Below are positions 35,035-46,934 of a stretch of 64,000 nucleotides of DNA, piece after piece. The stretch is taken from positions 14,273,912-14,337,911 of the forward strand of contig OZ023188.1 of NCBI GenBank assembly GCA_963995505.1. The letters run 5' to 3'. Position numbers and translations under genes: made by a program. Under the pieces are notes generated by a model that was given only the letters and a program-made list of their open reading frames with translations, was not told where the DNA came from and searched no databases. The DNA comes from Hypericum androsaemum (taxonomy: Eukaryota > Streptophyta > Magnoliopsida > Malpighiales > Hypericaceae). Numbering within the stretch: position 1 is the stretch's first letter; every line of letters starts with the position of its first letter.

Positions 35035-35233
35035 TACCATGGTTTAGCTCACCTGGTACGTCATTCGACTGAGTGACATATCCGGTGACTCAAAACGCCA
35101 CACGAATTCTCATCCTCTCTCTCTATAAATACCTAACGCACCAACTCCCAACCAAAATCAGCAAATCCCGAAAACTAAAATTTCAAGTATTTCGAGGAGA
35201 ATCTTAATTCCAATCCAAAACAAGAAAAAAAAA
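35035..35233 (+). promoter_or_regulatory. Promoter and 5' UTR of CAD copy C
   Basis: Intact counterpart of the other CAD promoters: acgtcattcgactgagtgacat near 35058, tataaat at 35124-35130, then an uninterrupted leader of about 80 bases to the ATG. It is the best reference for what the copy B leader looked like before insertion. Confidence 0.8.
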
Positions 35234-36571
35234 ATGGTGGCCAAGTTACCGGAAGAAGAGCACCCCGTGAAGGCTTTTGGATGGGCAGCAAGAGACACAT
35301 CTGGTGTCCTCTCTCCCTTCAAATTCTCTAGAAGGTAATTTGGCTCCCTATTTTTTCTTATCTCTTAACGGCATTAATTAATTAGCCATTTTCATTAACG
35401 TTACAGATTTAAATTGTTTTCTGCAGGGCAACCGGAGAAAAGGACGTAACCTTCAAAGTGTTGTTTTGTGGGATGTGCCACTCAGACCTTCACATGGTCA
35501 AGAACGAATGGGGCATTACATCCTACCCTCTCGTCCCAGGGTAATTTTCGTCGCCATCGACTGATCCGAATTCGAACTAAATTATATTACAGAGTTCTTA
35601 TTACCCAATTTTAACGCAGGCACGAAATTGTGGGAGTAGTAACTGAAGTGGGAAGCAAAGTAGAGAAGTTCAAGATTGGAGACAAAGTGGGAGTTGGATG
35701 CCTGGTCGGCTCGTGTGGTTCGTGTGGAAGCTGCAAGGACGATCTTGAAAACTACTGTCCGAAGAGTATACTGACCTACGGCGCCAAGTACCACGACGGG
35801 ACCATCACCTACGGAGGCTACTCGGATGTCATGGTCGCGGAGGAGAATTTCGTAGTTCGGATCCCGGAGAGCCTCCCTCTTGATGCAGCTGCTCCTCTCC
35901 TGTGTGCCGGGATCACGGTTTACAGCCCCTTGAAGTATTACGGACTCGACAAGCCCGGTGCTCATGTTGGTGTCGTTGGCCTTGGCGGGTTAGGCCACGT
36001 CGCTGTGAAATTCGCCAAGGCTATGGGTGCGAAAGTCACCGTGATTAGTACTTCCGCTAGCAAGAAGCAGGAGGCTATTGAAAGTCTTGGAGCCGACTCG
36101 TTTCTGGTCAGCCGCGATCAGGATCAGATGAAGGTAACAAACATGTTTGATCAATTTTTTCGAACCCGAAATGTATTTTTCGACGAGCCTGATGGTTTGG
36201 TCTGTGTGTAGTCTGCAACAGGTACAATGGACGGTATAATTGACACGGTATCTGCAGAACATCCGATCGCGCCTTTAGTAGGACTTCTGAATTACCACGG
36301 CAAGCTTGTCCTGGTCGGTGCGCCGCCGAAGCCTCTCGAGCTTCATGTCTTTCCTCTGCTTGTAGGCAGGAAGATGGTAGGTGGCAGCAACATTGGAGGG
36401 CTCAAGGAAACACAAGAGATGATCGATTTCGCGGCCGAGCACGGGATTACTGCAGACATTGAGGTCATCTCTGCGGACTACATTAACACGGCCATGGAAC
36501 GAATACTGAAGTCGGATGTGAAGTACCGGTTCGTCATTGACGTCGGGAACACCATGAAGTCCGATCGGTAA
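35234..36571 (+). CDS. Cinnamyl alcohol/mannitol dehydrogenase-like gene, copy C
   Basis: Same zinc-dependent dehydrogenase; exons 35234-35334, 35427-35540, 35620-36133 and 36212-36571, all with GT-AG introns, 362 residues. Zinc ligands and the Rossmann motif are as in copy A. The protein is identical to A and B by eye, while a few silent changes and promoter differences separate it from B. Of the three near-identical genes, this one has the least disturbed promoter, although the young gypsy element ends only about 0.4 kb upstream of the ATG and its 3' LTR points toward the gene, so read-through from the LTR is possible. Confidence 0.94.
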
Positions 36572-36660
36572 TCGAGTCGGACTTTGACATCTGAAGTTTT
36601 GATCCGTGCTGGAATAAAATCTCTTATCGTTTTGAAATACTGTTAGTTTGTGGAGTCTGG

Positions 36661-36845
36661 TTTTTTTTTAATAAAGCCAACACCTGAAATTTTATTACCA
36701 AATAAAAGAAACGTTATAGAATGGAGTAGAGCGAAAAAGAAAAAAGTCAAAAAGTAGAGCCAAGGTCTAAACGAGCATTCAAAGGAAAGCTCGCTGCCAT
36801 ACCTAGAAACTCACCCAAGCAACCCACAAATCGGGTAGTCAAGAA
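36661..36845 (-). mobile_element. Truncated 3' end of an L1 LINE
   Basis: On the minus strand it ends in tttggtaataaaatttcagg, then gttggctttattaaaaaaaaa, the usual 3' UTR end and A-tail of plant L1 elements. About 185 bp only. It sits in the 3' flank of copy C between two partial copies of the CAD 3' UTR. Confidence 0.65.
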
Positions 36846-36871
36846 TCGTATAAAATAGTCGGAACATCTTA

Positions 36872-37220
36872 AAATCTCTTATCGTTTAAGAAAAAGATGT
36901 TGTCAGTTTGTGAAGTCTTGTTTTGGGATATAATAATGTGTTGGTTTGGTTTAGTTCTTTGAAACTATTTTAATCCTTTCTTTTAAGTGAATGTCTCTCC
37001 GAGGAACGATTTTAACCAAATTATAATTCCACTTTTGAAATCACACTTTTATGCGTGTTCCAAATATTCTTTAACATATCGCAATTAGTTAAATTCTCCC
37101 AAATAGATAATGAGCTCGCCATTGACCATATTATACACCAAGATATACTGAATTTCTTAACCAAAACTTGGGCAGCTTCTGAGAATGGGATGGATTTCAA
37201 GTATTCATCTGAACCATCCA
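36872..37220 (+). repeat. CAD 3' flank and dispersed repeat, copy C
   Basis: 36872-36960 repeats the CAD 3' flank ('ttttgggatataataatgtg'). 36961-37180 matches 46380-46560 and, inverted, 860-1265. The copia relic lies between this block and its duplicate at 46292-46640. Confidence 0.75.
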
Positions 37221-37299
37221 TAACTTAGTTGTCTCATTCAACCAAATTTGTGGTATCTCCACTGATCATGGTTGAGTTACCGCTATGAACGTTCTTTAA

Positions 37300-38612
37300 T
37301 GTGTGGGTTTTAACCCCATTCCCCTTACTGCATTATACATTTGATCTCTGTTATTTCCTTTCGTCAAAAGATCAGCTATGTTGTCCTTGGACTTCACATA
37401 ATCAAAGCTATGTTGTCCTTGGACTTCACATAATCAATGGTAATTATACCACCAGAGATCAATTGCCTAACAGTGTTATGTCTCCTACGGATTTGTCGAG
37501 ACTTACCGTTGTACATTGTACTTTGTGCTCTCCTAATTACAGACATGCTATCACAATGTATCAATACAGGGGGGCACATGCTTGTTCCAACACGGAATAT
37601 CCTCTAGGATGTTTTTGAGCCATTCAACTTCTTCCCGAGCTTTGTCTAGTGCTATAAACTCCGACTCCATGGTGGATCGAGCTATGCACATTTATTTAGA
37701 GGCTTTTCAGGACACTGCTCCTCCACCTATGGTGAACACATAACCACTAGTAGATTTGGAGTCTTTAGTGTCCGATATCTAATTTGCATCACTGTATCCT
37801 TCCAATATAGTTGGATACCTAGTATAAAGTATGCCATGGTTCATGGTAAATTTTAGATACTTTAGAACCCTTTCTAAAGCTAGCTAGTGGTCCAATCCTG
37901 GATTGCTCGTGAATCTACTAAGCTTGCTAACTAAGTATGCAATATCAATGCGTGTACAATTTGTCAAGTACATCAGGCTCCCAATGATTCTTGCATATTT
38001 TAGTTGAGATACTGGGTCTCCTCTATTTTTAGCTAAGTGTAGACTCAGGTCTACCAGAGTCTTAGCCGGAGGTTTGTCAAAAGCATCGAACTTCTTGAGT
38101 ACATTCTCAACGTAATGAGATTGTGACAAGATAATTTCTTCAGTCGTCCTAGAGATTTTAATCCCTAGTACAACGTCAGCTAGACCCATATCTTTCATGT
38201 CAAAGTTGTTCCTTAACATGTTCTTAGTTTTTACGATAAGATCATTACTGCTTCCCATGATTAGCATGTCGTCGACATACATGCATACAATCACGTAAGC
38301 ATCAAATGTGTCTTTAATGTATACACATTTATCACACTCATTGATCTTAAAGCCATTTAACATCATTGTTCTGTCAAATTTCTCATGCCATTGTTTCAGT
38401 GCCTGTTTCAGCCCGTATAGTGACTTGACCAGCTTGCATATCTTATGTTCTTGTCTGGGGGCAACAAACCCTTCAGGTTGTTCCATATATATTTCCTCTT
38501 CAATTTCTCCATTTAGAAAAGCTGTTTTTACATTCAACTGATGTATCTCAAGGTTATAGAGTGCTACGACAGCTATGAGCACTATAATAGATGTGATTCT
38601 TGTGACCGGCGA
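37300..38612 (-). pseudogene. copia RT (C-terminal part) and RNase H
   Basis: Begins, in its sense, at YSPVTRITSI (about 38610) and continues as a 232-codon open frame with VKTAFLNGEIEEEIYMEQP, YGLKQALKQWHEKF and catalytic YVDDMLI. RNase H remnants near 37400-37560 include IHCDSMSVI and a RRRHNTVRQLI stretch, in another frame. The RT open frame is the best preserved part of the element. Not functional because it is cut from its N-terminus by an inserted LTR and lacks a continuous RNase H. Confidence 0.87.
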
Positions 38613-38617
38613 ATACG

Positions 38618-40912
38618 TATAATACCCTACTTCTTAGATCATATTTGTTTGACTTAAGTGAAGTATACTTAGTCGTAATAATATATTTGGATTAGTATTT
38701 GGAATAACATTTCTATGTAAATAGAGTGTTAAGAAGATAGTTGGGTAAATTTGGACTGTAGTAGCACTATTTAGTAATTTGGGCACAACTTTCTCAATTT
38801 TGCTCCAAATTTGACAAATAAATATGATTTAAAAACTAGATACACGGGGCTACAATTTATATGTTGACACATGTTGATAAAAATAAACAGAAGCTAGTGA
38901 AAAATGAGGCTCAATGTGCTAAATTCTGATTGGACCACGTAGAAAAGGCAACCAATCACTTTTCACCACTTGTAAGTTAATTGAGATTGGTCAAAAAGGT
39001 GAGTAATAGTTTATGCTTACTCACCCAGATGATTTTAAAGCTCATAAATATCAAGAAAAAGGTAGAAAATTCTGGAACTCAACCACAAAACGGAAGAGAA
39101 GAAAAAGGAAGAGAGAGAGAGAAGAAAGAGAAAAAAGTGGGTTAAGAAAGAATGACCTGGTAAGTTATTCTTTGCTTCGGTTTGGAATTTTATCTCTTCA
39201 TAAAGTTTGTAGATGAGTCCATTAGCTTTCCAACAGTATATCATATGTTCTATTTGGATAAAGGCATCAATGGGAAATCAGTTTTGAATTATAGATTGAT
39301 AATTGGAGTATATAAGTGAGCTAGTGGGAAAAGAAGTATTCGGTAAGTACCTTTCTGCTTCGAACTGGACTTTATATTCTTGATTAAAGTTATAGAAGAC
39401 TTCAAAATCTTTCTAACCATATATCATATGTCATAATTTGATCACGGAATCAGCCTGAAATGTATTTTGGATAACGGACTATTTGTTGGGAGTATACAGT
39501 CAAGGTAGTTGGAAAAATGGTTTAGTAAGTCTATTTGGACTCCAAATTTGACTTTGGTATCTTCATACAGATTGTAGAGGACTTAAAGAGCTTTCTAATA
39601 GTATATTATATGTCTAATTTGGTTAAACGAATCATTCTTAAAGCATGATTGGAAGACAAATTATCTGCCTGAGTTCTGAATTGAGGTGGTTTGAGAGTAA
39701 CGACTTGGTAAGTAAATTATTTGGAATTCTAAGTTGGTTTTTGGACTTGGTGAGATGATGAAAGAACAGAGTAATTATATTTTGAAGAAGATATGGACTT
39801 ATTTTTGTATAATATCAAGTTATATGGGCTACTTTCTGATGTTAGAAGTGATTGAGCTTATTGTGAGGTCGGTATTAATTCTGTTGGTAAAACAGATTTG
39901 TTAGTACACATTTGGTATTGAACAAATGTTGTACAGGTTATGTACATGTGGATGAGTGAATAATGGACCATGGATTAAAAGGAGAATAAAGTCAGAAAAT
40001 GAGCATTCGTCGAGCGATCTTCAATTGAGTAAGCATATAGATCATAACAACTTTGGTTTGTTTGGTACATGTGCATGTTTCCGACTTAAGTATATGTGTC
40101 TCATGCATATGGGTTTTGGTTATGAAGTCGTCATGTTCATATGTGTTATGTTTGGTCATACTTGGATTGGTTTGTGAATTATGTGGCATATGTGTTTCCT
40201 AGATTGGGGCTACTTTGATATGTATTTGGATATGTGGTCAATATGTTTTGGTCTGTGTGAATTTTGGTATGTTTGGTACATTTTTTGTGGATAGCGGATG
40301 ATGAGGTCTACCCGTGACCAACCGAGGCTGTTGGCATATGTGCACATATACTGAGGATACAAGAATTCTGATTTGATATGATATGTTTGGCCGGCGGATT
40401 AGTTTCTGATGGCGCCTTTAAGATATGGTATCCTCGTCTCGGAATGGAAGTGACACTATCTAGGCCTATCTGAAGTTCATCCCATCTGTGTTATATATTT
40501 GTGAAGGTCTGTCTGAAATTCTGGTTATGTCTGATATGTGAAAACTTTGATGACCTTATGTGTGAGATGGTATTTTGTTGTCTTAGCTTTGTGTTCGTAT
40601 TGGTTGGGTTTGATGTGGGACATAGTTAAGTTCTGTCTCTCCTACATGTATCTGACATAACTGATATGTTATGTTCTATGTACTTATGGAGTGTTCCAAA
40701 ATACTCACCCCCCTCTCCAATTTTGCAGGTTCTTTGTTTAGCAGCTCCGTAGCCACTGTGTTTATTTGATCATGGGATAAATGTAAAGAATAATTGTATT
40801 TTAATGAGACTTTGTAAAGTCAAAATATGTTTTGAGGCTGACTAGACTAATTTGGTTTTGTAAACGGGTTAGGGTCTAGCGCCGGTTACCGACCCCGAAT
40901 TTGGGTCGTGAT
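38618..40912. mobile_element. 2.3-kb solo-LTR-like insertion inside copia RT
   Basis: Interrupts the RT reading between FFDTY and YSPVTR. Flanked by a 5-bp repeat atacg (38613-38617 and 40913-40917). The ends are TATAATACCC and GGGTCGTGATA. No coding capacity is recognised. The 'gggtcgtgat' end and the internal three-fold degenerate repeat are typical of large plant gypsy LTRs. A solo LTR is the simplest reading; termini TA...TA rather than TG...CA leave doubt. Confidence 0.65.
39160..39665. repeat. Three degenerate tandem units of about 165 bp
   Basis: Each unit has 'ttcataaagtttgtagatg' or similar, then 'agctttccaacagtatatca' or similar, then 'tatgt..aatttggat'. They start near 39180, 39360 and 39545. 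Similarity is moderate, so the repeats are old. Confidence 0.7.
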
Positions 40913-40917
40913 AATAC

Positions 40918-41135
40918 GTGTCAAAGAAATTATATCATTCCTTCTGTTTGAACCCGTTAGCTACCAACCGAGCTTTGTATTTGTCGATTGATCCATCAGC
41001 TTTGTATTTCCTTTTAAGGATCCACTTGCAACCTAAAGGTTTGCAACCTGGTGGGAGATCCACGATTTCCCATGTGTGGTTTTGCATGATAGACTCTATC
41101 TCATTGTTGATAGCTTCTTTCCAGAGAGGAGCATC
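40918..41135 (-). pseudogene. copia RT N-terminal fragment
   Basis: Minus strand reads WKEAINNEIESI, then PPGCKPLGCKWILKRKYKAD and KARLVANGFKQ, the start of the Ty1/copia RT domain. It is isolated by insertions on both sides and has a stop near its end. Confidence 0.85.
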
Positions 41136-43233
41136 TGGTCATCGACTATAAATTTAACCAACGTTTGAATTTGAGTGCCACGAATTGTAAAACGAAGCAC
41201 GAAGCTTCTCTTTGAATGGTTTGAGCAACCATTGTCTAGTAAGTGGATATTCTTTGTAACATGTGTTTAGTTAACTAGACGTGGGTGATATGTATAATTT
41301 GGTGTACTTTTGATTGGTTTAAAGTATGGTTATATGATTAGTTTTTGTCAATATGAGATTTGATGATGTCTATGGATTGTTTGTCTATTTGGGGCTATTT
41401 TGCCCAATTCGTGATATGAGACTCTTTCGGTATGAATTTGGATATGTGGTCAATATATTTTGGTCAATATGTATTATGTGTGTTTGGAATGTTTAGTATG
41501 TCATTTGTGAGATGACGGATGATGAGGTCTACCCGTGATCAACCGGGGATGTTGGCATATGTGCACATATACTAAGGATACAATGGATTTTGATATGATT
41601 TGTTTGGCCGGCGGAGTTGGATTCTGATGGCACCTTTACAATTTTTGGCACTCGAATTCAAACGTCGGTTAACTAGTCAAAAGAATAATTAACCACTATC
41701 ATTACCACCCTCTTTAGCATGTAAATAGGTCTTAGGAAATGTAAAACTTCATTTCTTAATTTGTAATTTCTGCCACCAGAAATACTTGATCTAATCCTTA
41801 TCAATTATACAAAATACATCACCTTCATTTCTTTCTAATTGTTCTCGGTTTATTACATGTTTCACACTTTCTTTTTTCATCCTCTTTGGACTAGCTTGCT
41901 TACCTATTCTTTTAATTCCAACAGTAGTAGTTAAGCATAGCAAAGTAGTCACTAATCAGACTAATTTAATTTGTCAACTTCCTATTTAACTATATGCAGT
42001 GAGTTCATTGTTTGAGGGATATTGTACATGTTCTAATTAACTTAAATCATATGTGACTAAAACTAATTCCAACTCCGCTATTCAATAATTATCTTGTGTC
42101 GTAGTCCAATTATGCCATCTACCATAAGTAGTTACAGCCATGTTCAAGTTGATATCATTTAATCAAGCAAATGTTAATTGTATTTTACGTCTAATTAAAT
42201 AATTCATCTAACTCACCAATTCCTTAATTAGGTATTTACTATATTCAAATATTTACTCTACTCTATTATAAGATTAAGATTTTCAACTTAATTTACTTAC
42301 CATATGTTTGTTTACAATACGTTAAATTCTAATTTTCCTTACTAATAATTCGTGTGCTTTAACTAACAAAGATAAGCCCTTACCTCCCCACAGTTTCTTT
42401 TCCTTTGCTGTGTTCTTCTTCTCTTTTTGTTTTGTTACTTTCTCTGATTTTTCCTTGGTTCACCCTTTTTTTTCTTACTATTCTTTGGCTCGGTGAAGTT
42501 CTTGTAAAATGACTAACTTCTAGTCTTTCAAGCAAAATTTATCCTTCACCGTCTTCTGTAACCTTTACTTCGTGGTACTTCTCTTTTACTGCCACGTTTT
42601 TTTTTTAAAAAAAAAATTCTAGGTTATCTTATTTTATTGGATTGCTTTGGTTAGAATGGAACTTGCCTAATGTTCTGATTAAGCCAAGTTCTCTTATATT
42701 TTAAAGAGAATTATGCTTTGGTGGTGTTTCAAGGAGTTGCCACATTTTTACCATACTATATTTATTTTTCATTATCCAACTCCACAAGCTAAAATTTAAC
42801 TAGCTCTTAATCCGTCTCACTTCTATTTACAAATTTTGTCACTGGATAGCTAAATATACTTTGCTTAATTTACCAGAAATAATATGGCTAATCATCTAAT
42901 TGAATAGTAAATTTAAAATTTAGGTTAACTTAAATAAAGTCACATAACAAATTATTTTACAAATATTTCCAATACTGACGAAATCAGACTTATATAAGAG
43001 CACATTAAATTATTACTTTCTTCCGGCCAGATTATTTCATAAATCACAAAACTCAAAGAACAAAGTTATAGATCTAGATGTTATAAATTCACACAAATTG
43101 GAATCACATAATTTGAAGTTCGGATGAGAGAACTACGCCTATTTTACCACATGACGATGAACTATGCCTAAACCCTTCTAAAACCAACCTTATTATGTTG
43201 TAACAAATTTGGTTGAAGGGAGAGGTTATCACA
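41136..43233. mobile_element. 2.1-kb insertion between copia integrase and RT
   Basis: The copia reading passes from KALSSQD on one side to APLWKEAIN on the other, so these 2098 bp are inserted. Starts TG and ends CA, with catc repeated at 41132-41135 and 43234-43237. Its 41380-41640 part resembles 40190-40430 in the neighbouring insertion. A further inverted pair of about 27 bp lies at 41155-41181 and 41646-41672. No coding capacity is recognised; the block may itself be composite. Confidence 0.6.
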
Positions 43234-44643
43234 CATCTTGACTAGATAATGCCTTTTGAATTATCCGAGGTTCATTTTCTAATATGTAGTTTAGAAAATC
43301 TGGACCAAACGACTTTTCTACTTTGGTCCTCTTACTCCGTCTAGGTTCCTCAGCACCTTGATCAGAGCCTTGTGTAGCTTCATAACTTCTTTTGTTTGAG
43401 CTTACTTCTTTCGTTTCTTTTTTAGGAAAGATATTCTCAAAGAATGTTGCATTCCTTGATTCCATGACCATTTCCTCGTTGATTTCAGGGTTTTCAAACT
43501 TGTGCACTAGAAATCGGTTGGCGCTACTGTTGTAAGTATATCCGATAAAAATGCAGTCAACGGTCTTAGGTCCTATTCTCACCCTTTTAGGCAGAGGTAT
43601 TTCTACCTTAACTAGGCACCCCCACACTTTAAGGTAACCGTAGGAAAGCTTCCTCCCTTTTCATAATTCATATGTCCCTTTTCTTGTGTGGCAATTTGTT
43701 TAGAATGTGATTAGCTGAGAGCACAAATTCCCCCCACAAGTTCTGTGGTAAGCCCAAGCTAATCAACATATCATTCATCATCTCCTTAAGAGTTCGATTC
43801 TTGCGCTCAGCTACGCCATTTGATTGAGGTGAGTATGGAGCAGTTGTCTGATGAATAATGCCATTTTGTTGGCAGCATTCCTCAAACGGAGCTACATATT
43901 CTCCCCCTCTATCACTTCGAATCATTTTGATTTTAGTGCTAAGTTAATTTTCAACCTCATTTTTATAACTCTTGAAAGCTTCTAGAACTTCGTCTTTTCC
44001 TTTCAAGAGGTGTACGTAGCAGTATCTTGTGCAATCATCAATAAATGTGATGAAATACTTTTTCCCACCTATAGTTTGCACTTGTTTCATATCGCATATG
44101 TCGGTATGAATTAACTCTAGTACTTCTTTCTACTGAATGAAAATGTGCTTTTGTCATTTTTGCCTCTACACATATTTCACATTTATTGTTTGGGTCAAAC
44201 TCCATTTTAGGTAATAAATTTAAACTTACTAACTTTCTTAGTGAGCTCAAATTTACATGTCTTAATCTATCATGTCATAAGTTAGAACACTCAGCCAGGT
44301 AAGAAGAATTGATAATTTTATTAGGCCTTTCAAAGGTGCATTTTACAGTTATTACATTCATATTAAAGAACCCCCTTTCGAGGTAACCCTTTCCTACAAA
44401 GGTACCAGCCTTAGTTAATATAAATCTATCGGCCTCCAGTACTAGTTTCATCCCAGCTTTGCTCAATAGTGAGCCAGCTACTAAATTCTTACGAATGTCT
44501 GGGACATGCAGCACATACTTGAGGGTCAGCTCTTTTCTGGAGGTCAACTTCAGCACCACCTTGCCTATTCCAACTATGGGAGAAGTTGCAGAGTTACCCA
44601 TGAACAACTTCTGCCCGTTGATGGCTGTGTAGGTCGAGAACAT
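43234..44643 (-). pseudogene. copia protease end and integrase
   Basis: Minus-strand pieces: VLHVPDIRKNLVAGSLLSK (44500 region, between protease and integrase), a zinc-binding remnant CEICVEAKMTKAHF near 44150, the integrase core with SDRGGEY (second Asp) and SNGVAERKNRTL (Glu) near 43790-43920, and the post-integrase WGCLVKV...IFIGYT region 43229-43627. Frames change between pieces and the first catalytic Asp region is lost in a gap near 44000. Confidence 0.85.
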
Positions 44644-44664
44644 TTCCTTGTCTGAGCAGATGTG

Positions 44665-45465
44665 TCAGGTTGCCCCTGTGTCAATGAACCACTCTCTTGG
44701 GTTATCTACCAGATTGACTTCAAACACCACGGCGGATAAGTCTAGCTCAGACAGGTCTTCGGCTAGATTAGCCTTCTCATGATCATCCCTCTTTGGCAGG
44801 TGCCAATCTTTGGCCATATGACCGGGCTTGTCGCTGTTGAAGCAATTGCCCTTAATCTTCTTAGCCTTCTTTTGCTTTGGCTCTTGCTTCTCCTGCTTAT
44901 TTCTGGGCTTCTTCCTCTTCTTACTGGTACCTCCCTCAGCGAGGTGTACCTTAACCTCAGAGTTGGTCCTGCCGGTCTTGACTTTGGACTTTCGGTTGTC
45001 TTCCTCGATTCTTAGTCTCATGATCAGGTCTTCCAGCCCTATGTCATTCCTCTTATGCTTGAGGTAGTTCTTGAAATCCTTCCACAGAGGGGGTAGCTTC
45101 TCGATTAGAGCAGCCACTTGGAAGGATTCGCTAAGTTGTATGCCCTCGGCGTGAATCTCGTGTAGAATCAGCTGCAGCTCTTGGACTTCGTCCATGACCT
45201 TTTTGGAGTCCACCATCTGGAAGTCGAGAAATCTTCTGACGATGAATTTCTTCATCCCGGCATCCTCCGTTTTGTACTTCTTCTCCAGGGAGTCCCATAA
45301 TTCTTTTGCAGTCTTACTACCTACATAGACATTGTAAATGACATCATCTAAGCCATTTAGGACATAGTTACGACATAGGAAGTTGCTGTGACTCCATACA
45401 TCGAGGGCGTTGATCTTCTGTGGATCAGTCTCATTTTTTGCCACCTTCGGAGCCTCTTCCTTCAA
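44665..45465 (-). pseudogene. copia gag with broken zinc knuckle, and protease start
   Basis: A 266-codon minus-strand frame with the UBN2-type gag domain (AKELWDSLEKKYKTED, LPPLWKDFKNYLKHKR). The zinc knuckle reads CFNSDKPGHMAKDW, where the family has CX2CX4HX4C, so two cysteines are lost. WFIDTGAT at the C-terminal end is the protease active site. The frame is probably a partly preserved relic. Confidence 0.85.
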
Positions 45466-45639
45466 GAATCAGACTAGGTTGAGCGTCGTTAGGTAGAACA
45501 GCATCTTCTGTTGCCACCTCTTGAACTCAGTACTGTTGAACTTGGCCGGCCTTTCGGCGTGGACAGTTCCTGGTGCGGAGCTTGATGATGTCATCTTCAA
45601 GTATACTTATTTTATCTTACGATTGTTGTTTATCGGATG

Positions 45640-46290
45640 TTGTGTACTTGATTAGGATCTGGTATAGTCGAGACAAGAGTTGTACTCTTTCTCCATAAGA
45701 CGAGATTGCCCTGTATTCAATGCTTACGGGCTGCGGCAATTGTCCACAAGATACAACGACTTTCAGACTTCGAGTTCGTAGCACAACGACCCTCGAAGCT
45801 TCAGGCGAACTGTCCGATATTCGGAACTTTCTTGAGAGAGGGAGAGAAGAATAACTAGTGCTAACGAATGCTTATGCAATGAGTTATGGGGTGAGATGCA
45901 AATGAGGGGGAGCGGCTTATTTATAGGCTGCTGGATGGGAGAGAGGCTGGCACTTCGAAGGGGCGCGTCCGTTCGGCCAGCAGGCAGACTGGCTGCGCTC
46001 GTAGCTCTTCGGAGGCATTCTGAAATCCCGTGTGTCAAGTGCACCACAAAGTGCCCATTGCGACCTGCGTCCAATACGCCATGCCCACACGCACGTGCGC
46101 GTGCATGTGCTCGTGCTCGGATGCCTCCGAGTCGACTTTCCAGGTGGTCAACTCATTTCCTAGTCAATAAGGAACATCTCCTTATAAACAAGAAAATCTT
46201 CCTTGTTGTTTCCATTTCCACTTTGGGCTTTCCACTTGGGCCTTCCACTATGGACTTTGCATTGAACTTTCATTCAATTTTTTCCCAACA
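45640..46290 (-). repeat. Candidate 5' LTR of the copia element
   Basis: In element sense it starts TGTTGGGAAAAAATTG at 46290, directly at the border with CAD-flank repeat, and ends before gag. No second LTR is present for comparison and no clear primer site was found, so the inner edge is approximate. Confidence 0.5.
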
Positions 46291-46640
46291 TAGTTTTGGG
46301 ATATAATAATGTGTTGGTTTGGTTTAGTTCTTTGAAACTATTTTAATCCTTTCTTTTAAGTGAATGTCTCTCCAAGGAACGATTTTAACCAAATGGTAAT
46401 TCCACTTTTGAAATCACATTTTTACGTGTGTTCCACATTACAATCGCTAAGTATAGTGCGTACCACACATTCTTTAACATATTGCAATTAGTTAAATTCT
46501 GCCAAATAGATAATGAGCTGGCCATTGACCATATTATACACCAAGATATACCCAATTTCTTAACCAAACATCTGATCAGATGGGCCAAGAAACTTTACCG
46601 CCACTCTAGCATTTGCTTTTGGAAAAAGAGAGAGATAAGA
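46291..46640 (+). repeat. Second copy of CAD 3' flank and dispersed repeat
   Basis: Repeats 36919-37180 with small differences, starting 'ttttgggatataataatgtg'. It has no CAD gene attached. Confidence 0.75.
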
Positions 46641-46934
46641 GGTTGTGGGCCATTCCAAAAGTAATTCACAATTTGGAAAGCAATTGCTACAAAGTGGAGC
46701 ATTAATCTACCCTCAACCACCTTCGATACCTAGCATTAATCATCTTAATCCTTCACCCATCAACCCTTCGTCCTTCCCCACCTATAAAACCCTCGCTGTA
46801 ACCCCCTTGTCGTTTTTTGCCTTTAATCCCCACCTTTAATATTCCTTTTGGTTTTGTTTAGTAAACTTTTTTTAGGAATAAAAGGGCAAATAACCTCTTC
46901 TACTTGTCAAAAACGTACAACTATCATCTTATAC
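46641..46934. other. No recognisable gene
   Basis: Contains a TATA-like cctataaaaccc near 46781-46792 in C-rich context but no coding sequence that I recognise. Confidence 0.4.

Larger units (their letters stand above)
37221..46290 (-). mobile_element. Dead Ty1/copia element with two nested insertions
   Basis: Minus-strand order: candidate 5' LTR (46290 to about 45640), gag, protease, integrase, [insertion 41136-43233], start of RT, [insertion 38618-40912], rest of RT, RNase H. Coding pieces on both sides of each insertion join in sequence. The 3' LTR is missing; the element ends near 37220. Stops and frameshifts throughout. Confidence 0.85.

Noticed and set aside
40918..41151. Plus-strand 77-codon gene
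   Set aside because: The minus strand there encodes the recognisable copia RT N-terminus.
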